NCBI GenBank assembly: GCA_019722365.1
Contig: JADFUC010000954.1
Span: forward strand, 1,736,001 to 1,800,000
Direction of reading: 5' to 3'
Length of the DNA: 64,000 bases
Origin: Lithospermum erythrorhizon
Lineage: Eukaryota; Streptophyta; Magnoliopsida; Boraginales; Boraginaceae
The notes beneath the pieces are model-generated. The model made no database searches. It was not told the origin of the DNA and saw nothing but the letters and a program-made list of their open reading frames with translations. A program made the translations under genes and the position numbers. Positions within the stretch are counted from its first letter, which is position 1. The number at the start of each line of letters is the position of its first letter. Below, piece after piece: positions 49,201-60,474 of this stretch.

Positions 49201-51843
49201 ATACGCGATCGGGTTCAATAGCGGAAAAGCCCACCCGGTGTAAATGGCTATTCTAGATTCTCTTCGATAATGTTTGGTTGGCCATTCATACGTTCGGATT
49301 TAAAGAAGATAACGTAAGCCGGTGGATCACCAGCTGGGAGTTCGCGGATCATGAACTCCTGAAAAGCCATGAGTAACGCGCTTGGAAGACGGATCCTAAA
49401 TTTGTCTCGGTTTCGAGATCGCTGAATCACACTGCTAATTTTTTTTTTGAAAAATAGTGCACCTACGCTCCGACTGCCTCCGGACACGCTGGTCAAAGGG
49501 AAAACTCTTGTTTTTGGCACTGACATCTCAGTTCCCGCCAGTTAATCTAGCCTTTGGTAGATTTTATTACCCATAAACATAGATAGATTTTTATTACCTA
49601 TAAACATGTGACGCTTCTATAAATTTATTTCTATCACACAAAATATTGTAATTCATCCTGTAATAATATTACGCCTTTAATATTATCAGTTAACATGGGG
49701 CTTTTATTTTTTGAAAAACTTGTAGAGTTTATCTTGCTCCCGATAGCTTTTAAGCGGCCGATTTTCTACAGATAAAGTTAGTAAAATTATCAACATAAAT
49801 TATAACCAGCTGCATTGCACCATCTTCTCTCATTGTTAGCCGATTTCAAGAATAAAGAATAAAGACGTAACTTCTCTATATCAGGGGGGAACCGTATAAA
49901 TTTAAGTGGTCTATTTATTTCCCGTATTTAAATTTCGGCTGCTCTTATCGATCATTAAACTCGGCAGATTGTATACTCTTTAAATCCTAATAATTACACA
50001 CTCCATAATTTTGAATTCATAAACTGAGAGTGTATAACATGTTACAGGTTGGTAGATATGAATCCCCAGAAGAGCATCCCTTCTTCCCAGAAAACATTTC
50101 AAAGCCTGTTTTTCCTCCTTGCTACCATCCATCAGTAAGTATTTTATCAAAGAAAAGCATATGAAATTTACAATTCTACTACAGGTTCCCATAATATATT
50201 ATCACTAATTCTACTACAGGTTCTGCATCCTGCAGCAAAATCAATTAATATTAACAAGGACATATGGGATGTGTACATAAACAAATTACTTCCTCAGTTT
50301 TCTGCTGAGGGGGATGATGGAAACTATGCTACCACTGCAACATGTGATCTACAATGCTTGCAGGTAAGAAACAATGTTTAAAGATCTGAAATTTATTACT
50401 TCTTTGGTTACATAGCTAAGTGAAGCAAGTTCAGAAACAACCTTGTTATCACTGGGGTAAGGTTTTCTACTATCCGATATTCCGACCCCCTTTATCTCGC
50501 TTATGTGAAAGGTTCATTCAAAGGCATTGAGGCATGTTAGTGTTAATGTAGCTAAGTAAAACAAACACTAATATGATACGATGCTTGATAGTTACTGAAA
50601 ATCAAGAAAACTTGAACTTGAACTGATCCTTTTCAATGTGCCAACATGACTTGTTTTGTTTTGGCTCCTTTGCAAGACTAATTACTAACCACATAAGCAA
50701 CTTACACGTTGTCATATATGTTTGAACTACTTCCTAAAATAATCTGTTCAATAATAATGACATATTTGATTATTAACAACATTTTTCACCCTTACCCTTT
50801 TATCAGTGGCGAAGTTTAGAAGAGACCAAGAGGGGCAATGGTTCCCCTTGAATTTTGAAAATTTAAGAGTTTGTTATTCAAATATAAGTAATTTTAGACA
50901 AAATATAGCAATTGGCCCCATTCGTTAACCTATATGCTTTCTCTAATACTCTTATTGTTTAACTTTAAGAAAAATGGATAATGGCATCAACATATTTACA
51001 CTAATAAGTCACACTTTCTTAACTTCTGCAAAATACCAAGATAGGTCGTTCAAATTAAAACGGAGGTAAAAACAAAGGAATTGAAGTACCCTTTTTGTGA
51101 TAAGATTCCTGGATAATTAATTTTAAGTCTTTTAGGCGCTTTCGAGAAGAATCCACTATGGTATGTTCGTAGCTGAGGTCAAATTTATCGATGCACCACA
51201 AGATTATTCGCCTGCAATTCATGCCCAGGTATTGCCAAACAAGATACATTGTAGTGTGAAAATATGCTGATAAATGAATGATTGAATGCATGCAGCTGAA
51301 CTTTGTTTGAGATCATTTACAGGCGAGATAACTGCAGAAGCAGTCCTTGCGAAAGTCGATACTTGGTCCCCCAAATTTGCATTGATGCACATTTAGTCCT
51401 TAGAGGCACATAAAAGTTGCAGAGAGCGTACTTGAAGTAACATAAAGACAGACTATACATGCAACAATTATGTAACTCGAAGGACTAATGTGCACCACAG
51501 CGAACATCGGGGACTAAGTCTCGCCTTTTTTCAATGACTGTTTGTGCAATTATCTCAATCATGAGCTTTTCAATTGTGGATAAAGAAAACTTCATTTGCT
51601 TTGAATATGCAGGACAGAGATGCTCTCATGAAGTTGTTGACATTTGAAAGTGTAGAGGAAATGGTAAAGAAGAGAGTGGAGAAGAAGACCATGTTGTTTG
51701 CACAAGATGTGAGCATTCATAATGATAGTAACAAAGAAAAGACCAAGATTGATCCTTGTGCAGTATCTAAGCTCTATGCAGATTGGATTATGCCATTAAC
51801 TAAACATGTTCAAGTAGAATACTTGCTTCGTCGCCTTTATTAA
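46219..51843 (+). CDS. Chorismate mutase, cytosolic-type
   Basis: Converts chorismate to prephenate, the entry to phenylalanine and tyrosine. Five exons: 46219-46431, 50048-50134, 50220-50363, 51136-51228, 51613-51843; all junctions are phase 0 and the product is 255 residues. Signatures: [132 protein letters not shown] at the end. The start was set at [10 protein letters not shown] because the sequence upstream is a pyrimidine-rich leader; no plastid transit peptide is encoded, as in the Arabidopsis cytosolic CM2. The upstream in-frame ATG at 46066 would add a hydrophobic extension unlike a transit peptide. Intron 1 is 3.6 kb because of an inserted element. Confidence 0.95.
47041..49992. mobile_element. 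2.95-kb terminal-repeat element in chorismate mutase intron 1
   Basis: Two diverged direct repeats, about 47041-47563 and 49445-49992, flank a GC-richer core (47564-49444). Shared landmarks in the same order: a poly-T start, ctccgac...gctggtcaa, tttattacc(t/c)ataaaca, aatattatcagttaacat, aaattatcaacat, and the end aaatcctaa. This is the layout of an LTR retroelement, but no gag, protease, reverse transcriptase or integrase is recognisable, and no usual tRNA-Met primer site follows the left repeat. It best fits a non-autonomous (TRIM/LARD-like) element. Terminal repeats differ markedly, so it is not recent. Confidence 0.65.
50176..50219 (+). promoter_or_regulatory. Tandem 3' splice sites before chorismate mutase exon 3
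   Basis: The words attctactacaggttc occur twice, with AG at 50183-50184 and 50218-50219. Only the second keeps the frame (VLHPAAKS); use of the first would add 35 nt and shift the frame. Looks like a local duplication of the acceptor. Confidence 0.7.
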
Positions 51844-52805
51844 GCTTATGTTTGAAGAACTAAAGCTACTTTAATTGATCAATGAATTCAAGTATATGCT
51901 AAATACTCTAAATAATATTATTGAACTTCAATTCTGTTCACACAGGATACCTCAAGACTTAAGCATGAGTAAATGTGTGCATTACACTAATGAAAGTATA
52001 CAAGTGCATATCCAAAAGTATAATGTTAGTAGTAAACTATACAACAAATATTGATATATTTTTTTTACCAAATATCCTATTCACTAGCTCCTTGCATCCC
52101 ATGAATATTGTCTACTTTGATTTTTAATGTACAAAATTAACAAAAAATTTGAGTCAAATCAAGCTTATCAAGTTATTATTAAAGTACGTTAAATATGCTA
52201 CCATCAGATATATTTTTCCTCAAATAGTATTCGTCAAATATAAGAATAATTTAAAATTAAAATTTTAATTTAGACAATTTTCAAGAGACGAAGGGTATAA
52301 GTGTACAACATATATAAAATAGTTAAGAAGTCATCAATCCAAATTTAAAAGTTGATCATTTTTTTTTTGGCATGGTGGCAGTCAAAATTAGAAGAACTAA
52401 TCAATGAAAATGAGAGTAATAAGTCATGTAGGTGGATGCATGTTATACTACCTACCACTTATTTTTCGGACTAATTGGTTCCTTTGCCTTTTCCTCATTC
52501 TAAATTCTACACATTGATCCACAGTTTAAGGATTTCTTGAACTACCTCAACAACGTTTCTCTCATGCAATCTTACACTCTTTCTTCAAGGTTAACCCCCC
52601 CTTGTTTTTTTTGTAAGACACCACTTTGATTGTTAGGAAGGTACTCGTTGCAGCAGCGTTGATCAACGACAATAAAAAAAACCACTACATTGATATGTAT
52701 CATGAATGTGCATGTAATTTTAATATAGATTTACCATTATCATAATATTCATGCATGATCCTATTTAGTGAATATTGACATTTTGTGAAAACCATAAATC
52801 AAGAA
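51844..52805. other. Intergenic, AT-rich
   Basis: Contains the chorismate mutase 3' end and the promoter of the TM9 gene. No other gene or clear repeat recognised. Confidence 0.5.
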
Positions 52806-54772
52806 ATGACATTTTCTGAAAAGTCCAAGAAAATTTCCTTCATTTTTCTTGTATTTTTCCAGTGTATCAATGGATTTTATTTGCCTGGAAGCTTCCCTCA
52901 CAAATATGCAGTGGGAGATCAGCTTTCTGTGAAAGTCAATTCTTTAACATCAATTGATACAGAATTGCCTTATGGATATTACAGCTTACCCTTTTGTAAG
53001 CCTTTGGAAGGTGTTAAAGATAGTGCTGAAAATCTTGGTGAGCTTCTCATGGGAGATAGAATTGAGAATTCACCTTATAGATTCAAGATGTATCAGAACG
53101 AGTCAGAGATCTTCCTCTGTAAAACAAAGCCATTATCCGTAGTCGAATTTAATCTTCTAAGTGAAAGGATTGGTGAAATGTATCAGGTTAATTTGAATCT
53201 TGATAATCTTCCCGCGATTCGATATATGAATAAGGATGGTTATTTTGTTAGATTCACAGGTTTCCCTGTTGGAATTAAGGTTCAGAATGTTTCATATGTG
53301 TTTAATCATTTGAAGTTTACTGTTTTGGTTCATAAGTATGAGCAGGCTAATATGGCTGGAGTGATTGGTTCTGGAGATGGTGCTGAATTGATCACTACAG
53401 GTGGGACAATGATGTTCCTGGTTACATGGTGGTTGGATTTGAGGTTGTTCCTTGTAGCTTTCAACATAAACAGGACATGATAAAGAGCTTATCGACATAT
53501 GCAAAGTACCCTTCTCAGATAAAGTGTGATCCTGTTGCAGTAGGGATGCCTATAAAGGAGGGGGCTACTGTGGCATTTAGCTATGAGGTAGCTTTTGTGG
53601 AGAGTGATATCAAGTGGCCATCGAGATGGGACGCGTATTTGAAGATGGAAGGCTCGAAAGTCCACTGGTATTCGATTTTGAACTCCTTGATGGTGATTAC
53701 TTTCCTGGCAGGGATAGTTCTAATCATATTCTTGAGGACAATCAGACGAGATCTAGCTCGGTATGAGGAACTTGACAAGGAGGCACAGTCCGAAATCAAT
53801 GAAGAGTTATCAGGATGGAAACTTGTGGTAGGTGATGTATTCAGAGCTCCAATTCATCATGGACTTCTATGTGTAATGGTTGCTGATGGATGCCGGATTC
53901 TAGGCATGGCATTTGTTACAATCTTCTTCGCGGCTCTAGGTTTCATGTCCCCGGCCTCCAGGGGAGCCCTCATTACAGGAATGCTTATGTTCTATATGTT
54001 CTTGGGAATTCTAGCTGGTTTTGTAGCTGTTTGGCTCTACAAAACATTAAACTGTGGAAATTCCACAGGTTGGTCTGCTGTATCCTGGAAGGTTGCATGT
54101 TTCTTTCCTGGAATAGCTTTCTTGATACTAACAGTCCTGAATTTCCTCTTATGGGGAAGTGGTAGCACCGGAGCCATTCCTGTGACCACATATATAGTCC
54201 TGATACTCTTATGGTTCTTCATTTCTGTTCCACTTACCTTGATCGGTGGATTCCTCGGGACAAGAGCACCACATCTCGAATACCCCATTCGAACCAATCA
54301 GATTCCCCGCGAAATCCCAACATCTCGATTCCCTTCCTGGATGCTTGTTCTTGGAGCAGGAACCCTCCCCTTTGGAACTCTCTTCATCGAGCTCTTCTTC
54401 ATCATGTCCAGCATTTGGCTGGGGCGCGTCTACTATGTCTTTGGCTTCCTCCTCATAGTATTGTTACTACTAATGGTGGTGTGTGTTGAAGTCTCAGTAG
54501 TCCTAACTTACATGCATCTCTGTGTGGAGGATTGGAGATGGTGGTGGAAATCATTTGCCGCGTCTGGTTCAGTCGCGCTATACATCTTCTTTTACTCCAT
54601 CAACTATCTCGTTTTCGACCTCAAGAACCTCAGCGGTACAGTATCTGCAATGCTATACTTGGGGTACTCTTTACTGATGGTGTTTGCAATAATGCTGGCA
54701 ACTGGTGCTATTGGATTCCTTGCTTCATTTTTCTTCGTCCATCGTCTATTTTCTTCAGTTAAGATAGACTAA
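52806..54772 (+). CDS. Transmembrane nine (TM9/EMP70, TMN) protein, frame break at a G run
   Basis: Golgi/endosomal nonaspanin, closest to Arabidopsis TMN11/TMN12; a single exon, as is common in this family. ATG at 52806 gives MTFSEKSKKISFIFLVFFQC, a signal peptide, then FYLPGSFPHKYAVGD, LPFCKPLEGVKDSAENLGEL, GDRIENSPYRFKMYQNES, and YMVVGFEVVPCS. From 53680 nine membrane segments follow, with DIKWPSRWDAYLKMEGSKVH, FRAPIHHGLLCVMVADGCRI, GFMSPASRGALITGML, FFPGIAFLILTVLNFLLWGS, PLTLIGGFLGTRAPHLEYPI, GAGTLPFGTLFIELFFIMSS. It ends VKID, matching the KxD/E COPI-type Golgi retention motif of plant EMP70 proteins. The frame shifts between ELITTGG (to ~53404) and DNDVPGYMVV (from 53405): one base is missing in a GGG run. 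Total about 656 residues if restored. Confidence 0.93.
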
Positions 54773-55685
54773 AGGCAAAAGGATTATATTGATCATTCTT
54801 TGAATTTCCTTTAGAGCAATAATGACTTTGTTTATTTTGGTATTGAAAGAAATCTGGGAAATGAGGTATTAAAGTATTCATTCAACTATTGGGAGAGTTC
54901 TCTTTCTTTTCAATAATTTACCATACACTGTTTTAACTTCTACTTTTTGTCATCAAAGCAATACAGTACTTCATTGAGCAATTTGACAGCATAATTTCTT
55001 ACTTTTGATTGATATAGTTCTTGCTTATACAAATTCAATAAGTTTCGTAAATAATGATTGTGAGACCATGAGCTTGATTCTTGAATCATCCATGGCAGCA
55101 AGGAGGCAAAGGCCAAATGTATTTGAATTTACATGGCATTGCCTTACTTCTTATCTATTGTGAAGTAGTAGATAGTCTTTGCAATTCATGTTAGATCAAC
55201 ACGAAAACAGCCTCCATGTTATCACAAGGGCAAGACTTTGTGCAATCCAACCCCTACTTACCCTGCTTAGACGAAGGCTATTTAGAGGCAATGTGCCATG
55301 TTATAGTTATGGTCTTTTTGTGTATTCTATGACATTCTAGGAACCTTTCAAGGGAAAGATTATAGATAGCAGCAAGAACACAATTACTTATCTCACAGTT
55401 CATTCTGATAATTGATGTCTTGTTAGAATTGTACAACACTCACAGATCAATACTATGACAATTGACCACAATTGATGCTACACTAGCACAAAAGCGACGA
55501 AACAACAAAATTCCAGAAACAGACATCTAAGACTTCGAATCACTTATTGACACAGAAAGGATGGTACATATTGAAAGGTTCTTCTATGTTTTGAAGCACA
55601 TACATCATATATAGAATAATTGATAAATTAAAGAAAAAAAGCTGCTTCTTCCAAGGGGTCATATATGAGGCCATTAAATATAGTG
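54773..55685. other. Intergenic between TM9 gene and PEX4 3' ends
   Basis: Convergent gene ends. Contains one SINE-like fragment at 55224-55310. Otherwise AT-rich 3' untranslated and spacer sequence. Confidence 0.5.
55224..55310 (+). mobile_element. Au/TS-like SINE fragment
   Basis: Reads agggcaagactttgtgcaat, ccaacccctacttaccctgc, and ctatttagaggcaatgtgcc, the sense order of an Au/TS SINE 3' half. Opposite in orientation to the copies at 2059 and 26300. Confidence 0.6.
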
Positions 55686-58600
55686 TCACCTCTTCTTTGG
55701 CATAGCTGCTAGCCTAGTATACATCTTTGCCATTGACTGAAACCCTCTAATGTCACCAGATCGAAGAAGATTACCTATGGACGAGCAAACAATTAATCAC
55801 AGCCTAACATTTTACCAACGACATCTACATGAAAAGGAGAAGGAATATAACTCTGACTGTGTGGGGCCATAACAAAATAAAAACATAGTTGCATCTAGCC
55901 AACTACTAAAGAAAATAATCCTAACTATGTGGGGGCATTACCAAGGATGTTAAGAGAACAAAAAACTAGCCATCTGTCGCAAAGATGACATCAGTATCTA
56001 TGTTATGGCATGCGCAAAAAAGTGTAACTATTGTGCAAAATATATGCAGGAATCACACACATTTCACAAACATCAATGCAGCCTAGGTTGCCAGTAAAGT
56101 TCAATATGAGAAGCTATGCATTTTAAAAACTGAAGATCCCAATAAACAGTGAAAGATGACCAGAATCACTCGATGACAGTAGATCATAGTTGCTAACATG
56201 ATGTGCGCTTGCAATTACCAAAAGGCTGGGAACAAAAATGATCTTGGTTATAAGATGCACGAGTATGATATCGAGCAATACCTGAGTCACAATTCAATGG
56301 GCTGTCAGGTTCTGGGTGAGCCATCAAAGCTATTATTGCCCTGCAAACAGATTGGAGAGTCCAAGCTGGGCTCCAAGCATTCTTCAAAATATCAAGGCAT
56401 ATTTCTCCAGTCTGCAGTGACAACAACAAAATAATTAACAAGGAGTAGACAATAGAACTACAGAAGTATCCGAGCAGTATTGTTGAATAAGAAACATTTC
56501 GGTCACTTCTAAAGACAAATATACAACTCCAATCAACGCATTGGTCTATAATGATTCTCCAGACACTTCAAATAATAGTCCCTGGCCCCTTAATTAAGGT
56601 TGAATCAATTGAATGACACTAAATGGTTTTCGGCTCTGCACCTCCTTAACTAATCTAATTACACAACGGTTCTGCTAGTGCATATAGGATTCAGTTACCA
56701 AAGTCCTCAGAAACATTCAGAATTTTTTTCCGGCATTTTCTCTGGTCCCATATTTAGATATATTTAAGTGTAAAGAGGAGCTCATTCACCCTAGAGTTCT
56801 TTTGTGTAAATAATATGCCAAGAACATGGTTCACATTATTTCACAAAACACAATGGGGGTGCAGATCTGGATATCGAGGGCTTGTAAATGAATTCAGCGA
56901 AATGGAAAAATGTATGCATTGGCAGAGTTAGTTACAGTAGAAGTTAGTGAGAAGCATCATGGAGTCAATTTAATGACTTTTAAGAGAGTTTAACTAAAGA
57001 ATGGCACTAAAGGGATTTCAATCGAAGAATAACATTGCATTTTTGCATTCGACATACTATATCGAGAAACCTAACTCAATTCCACTTCTCGGAGTAGATT
57101 TTGGTGGAAGGCAACAGATTCAACAAGGAAAGAAAGGAGTTGGTAATTAAAAACATTGATACTCCACTCTGTAAGTAATAAAGACAAGTGATCGAATTGA
57201 GCATTCCTAAATGATAAGTGACCAACTTAGTCTATAACCCTTACCACTTCAAAAATATAACATCTTATGTACTTCAAAGTAACAACGCGACATTATCGAA
57301 ACCCAAACATTAGACATGTTTGGAAAATTGGAGCTTCATCATTCTTTTACGACATTATAAAGAACCCAGATAGAGAGCTACAAAATACCACTACATTACC
57401 TTAAAGTGTACATTTGGATGGAATATTTTGGTCAGGAACCGCACTTGAGGAGGCTGCAAAGGGTACTGCTCTGGCACTGCAAAAGCAAGCTGGAAAACTC
57501 CACCCTCATAAGGAGTTTCTGATGGCCCCTATTGATATATACATCAAACCATATAAAGAAAAACAACCAACCAGCCTGACCAATTACAACTAAGAACATC
57601 AACAAAATAATCCAACGTCATTCGAAATTTATAAATATGTACTTACTTTAATAAGGGCAGTCCATTTGAATATGTTGGTATCATCACAAACAAGCTGAAT
57701 ATCTGGATCAGCAGTTTTCTCTCTTTGCACTTCTTTGTACTCTTTAAATAGCCTTGCCCTTGATGCCTATTTTTAACATGTTTTATTAAGCATCCACAAT
57801 TACAACAAGGTTACCATACTTGCAAAAACCGTATAAACAACCAACAAAATAAGTAAATCTAGACAGAGATTCGTGGACAACAATACGAAACCACTATCAT
57901 GATTCAGTCATTAAAATAGGTACACCGCAAACTATACAAAATATCAAAATAAAAGACTGTTATCAATTAATTACAAGACGCTGATATCTAGATCACCACA
58001 AAGGGGAAAGCAAAGCAATAAATAAGTAAACAAGCTGCTGAACATTATGTTTATTTCCTGAAACGATACAAATGTATCACTGCACAGTGAAACCTTTAAA
58101 ATTAAACCCTTTCCTAATTTATGATTACAACGTCAACTAATTACAAGTCATTTACATTTCATATTAAAAAAACCCAGTTAGGATTCTCTGCCAATTGATG
58201 GAAAATCATCGACTAATTATAACACACTTATCCGAGGAAATCTGTATCTAGAAAATTAACTGAAATCGACATACTAAAACTACTGCCATAACTACAAAAT
58301 TATACAATAAAATACTCCTTCTGTCCAGAAACGATTGTCCAGTTTGATTTTCAATGTTCAAAAGTAACAAAACTGTGTAAGCTGAATTGACTCCCATTCT
58401 TTGAATTGAATCAAGATTATCGGAGAGAAGATCGTCAACCTCCTTTGGTGCCTCCTACTCTATATTATTGTACATACATATGATATCCACAATCCATGGG
58501 TACAATTCGCGGCATGTCAAGCCCTGGTAAGGTTCTTCTCGAATTAAAAAAAAAAACTATCATATATTATAAAGTAGGGAGACACCGAAAGAGTTTTGAA

Positions 58601-58767
58601 GAGGAGGTAGACATCTTTTCCACAAAAACTATCATATTCATAGTAAAGTACATTAAAAAAAATACTAGCATTCGATATATTTTCACCCGAATTTAAAAAT
58701 TCAACCATCAATATATTACAGCTAAGTTAAAAGAAAACTGAAATTCAACATATAAATTTACCTGCAT
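55686..58767 (-). CDS. PEX4: PEX4 (UBC21), peroxisomal ubiquitin-conjugating E2
   Basis: E2 enzyme that, anchored to the peroxisome by PEX22, monoubiquitinates the PEX5 import receptor for recycling. Five exons: 58762-58767 (only ATGCAG), 57647-57766, 57400-57528, 56282-56411, 55686-55774; phases all match and the product is 157 residues, the standard length. Reads [73 protein letters not shown] with the HPN motif, [20 protein letters not shown] with catalytic Cys90, [20 protein letters not shown], and C-terminal [12 protein letters not shown]. The 6-nt first coding exon is unusual in size but is supported by a good donor and by the conserved MQASRARL start. Confidence 0.96.
58311..58450. mobile_element. 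Possible Stowaway/mariner-type MITE end
   Basis: tactccttctgtccagaaac resembles the widespread 'TACTCCCTCCGTCC' plant MITE terminus. No matching inverted end was found, so this may be a fragment. Located in PEX4 intron 1. Confidence 0.35.
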
Positions 58768-60068
58768 ATTGTTCGCTCAATAGAGATGAAGTAGCTCAAT
58801 TAAAACCCTAAAGACAAACTGAAATAAATAATTTAACAATAAAAAAAATTAAAAATATATTAAAATAAATAAATATGGTACCTCGTATGATTGTTTACCA
58901 AGGAGAGGAGGTGATGGTCGCAAGAAGAATAACTACTTTGACTTTTCCTTTAGACTAGCCCCATTCATTTTCTCATAATTCTAGTATCATCAATTATCGA
59001 AAAATTATGAAACCGTAACACTAGTGTCCCTAATCGATTCTCTACTAGAAGAAATTAATCGCAAGATTTATTTGATTTATGAACAAAAGTTCTCTCATTT
59101 AAACCACTTCAATAATAAATTTTGTCAATCATAGCGACCGAACTCCGTCCTCTAGCGTCCTCGCCTCTCGAGATTCTGAGTAACCGACGGTTAAGGCCTC
59201 AATCCTGGCCGTAGACGGTAGCCATTTAAACCACTTCAATACAAGATTTGCCAATCAAGGCGAATTTAACTCATATCGCATGAAGAAGCTCCAAGATACC
59301 GATATTTAACACTTCACTCTTTAATAATAACTACGCCCGGTGACATCTAATTATCATAAATAAATATGACTTATGAGCTAATTGTCATTTAATTCAATTA
59401 GTAGAATCAATTACTCCTATGAGCCAATTGCGATTTGATTCAATTAGTCGCATTTAAGCATGGTTTAGTTTTGATAGTTATATTGTTGTACATTAGTTAA
59501 TAAAAATGATATAAATATTACAATATCATCTCCAAAGTTGCCTTTTTGGAACTAAAAATATAAGCGAATATTGAGGAACAAAAGTACAACATTCGTATAA
59601 TTTTCAAAAACTAATCTGCAACAATATAATTATTTTGAATTAAACAAATTTTCGAAAACTAATCCACAACAATGTAACTATTTTGAATTCAACAAATGTG
59701 CATCCTTTGTTGTGTTTTCATTTGGATCGAATAGTTTCTACTTTTTAATGTTGGTAAGTTCATGGTGCTTTTTACTTGTACCACTACCACATGTTTACAT
59801 TGGAAAAAAAAAAATTCGAGTTTTATCAAAATTTGAGTTTTATCACTCTTAAACTAATATGGTGTAAAATATAATTACTAATTCGTATACTTAATATATT
59901 GAACACGATAATCACAATACAAATTAAAATCATTATAATGGCATTATAAAATATACTCCGTATAATACTATAAACATACCCTACGAGATACAATCAAATC
60001 TATCTAACGATTGAGCTTAATTCTTAATCCTCTAAGTCGAGGATTCGATTGAGAATTATTGTAATTAT

Positions 60069-60111
<43 letters not shown>

Positions 60112-60474
60112 CTGCACAGCAGAAAGATATATCTGAAACACTAAAATCATAAGTAAACAATCCTGTTAAGGGTATTTTTTGAAAGATCATTGAAACATCA
60201 GAAAGCTCTTTAACTGAAATATTAAATCTTAAACAAGTGCCAAAATGAGAAGAATCCATGTGAACATTCAAATCTATGACCTAGATTATATATTCAGTTA
60301 TTCATCCTACCAATCTGTTTCTTTCTACAAATGAATGTACACCAAGGCAAACAAGCATCACAAGTAATGACTAAATATATAGATGATTGACAACACTTGC
60401 TAGGGGTTGAAAAGAAAAAATGGACAAGAAGTATGCTGAAAAGCGAGGATCGGAGAAGGTAAAAACCACCATTG
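58768..60474. other. Intergenic between PEX4 and TOL genes
   Basis: Mostly AT-rich. 59085-59260 holds a diverged duplication (atttaaaccacttcaata at about 59098 and 59224) around a GC-richer stretch. 60000-60060 (aacgattgagcttaattc... gaggattcgattgag) resembles a pol III-promoted SINE head, next to the TA run. The TOL 3' untranslated region occupies the end. Confidence 0.45.
60072..60111. repeat. (TA)n microsatellite
   Basis: About 40 bp of uninterrupted TA repeats. Confidence 0.95.

Noticed and set aside
52785..52805. Upstream GTG extension of the TM9 reading frame
   Set aside because: Nuclear plant genes rarely start at GTG, and the in-frame ATG at 52806 directly precedes a good signal peptide.
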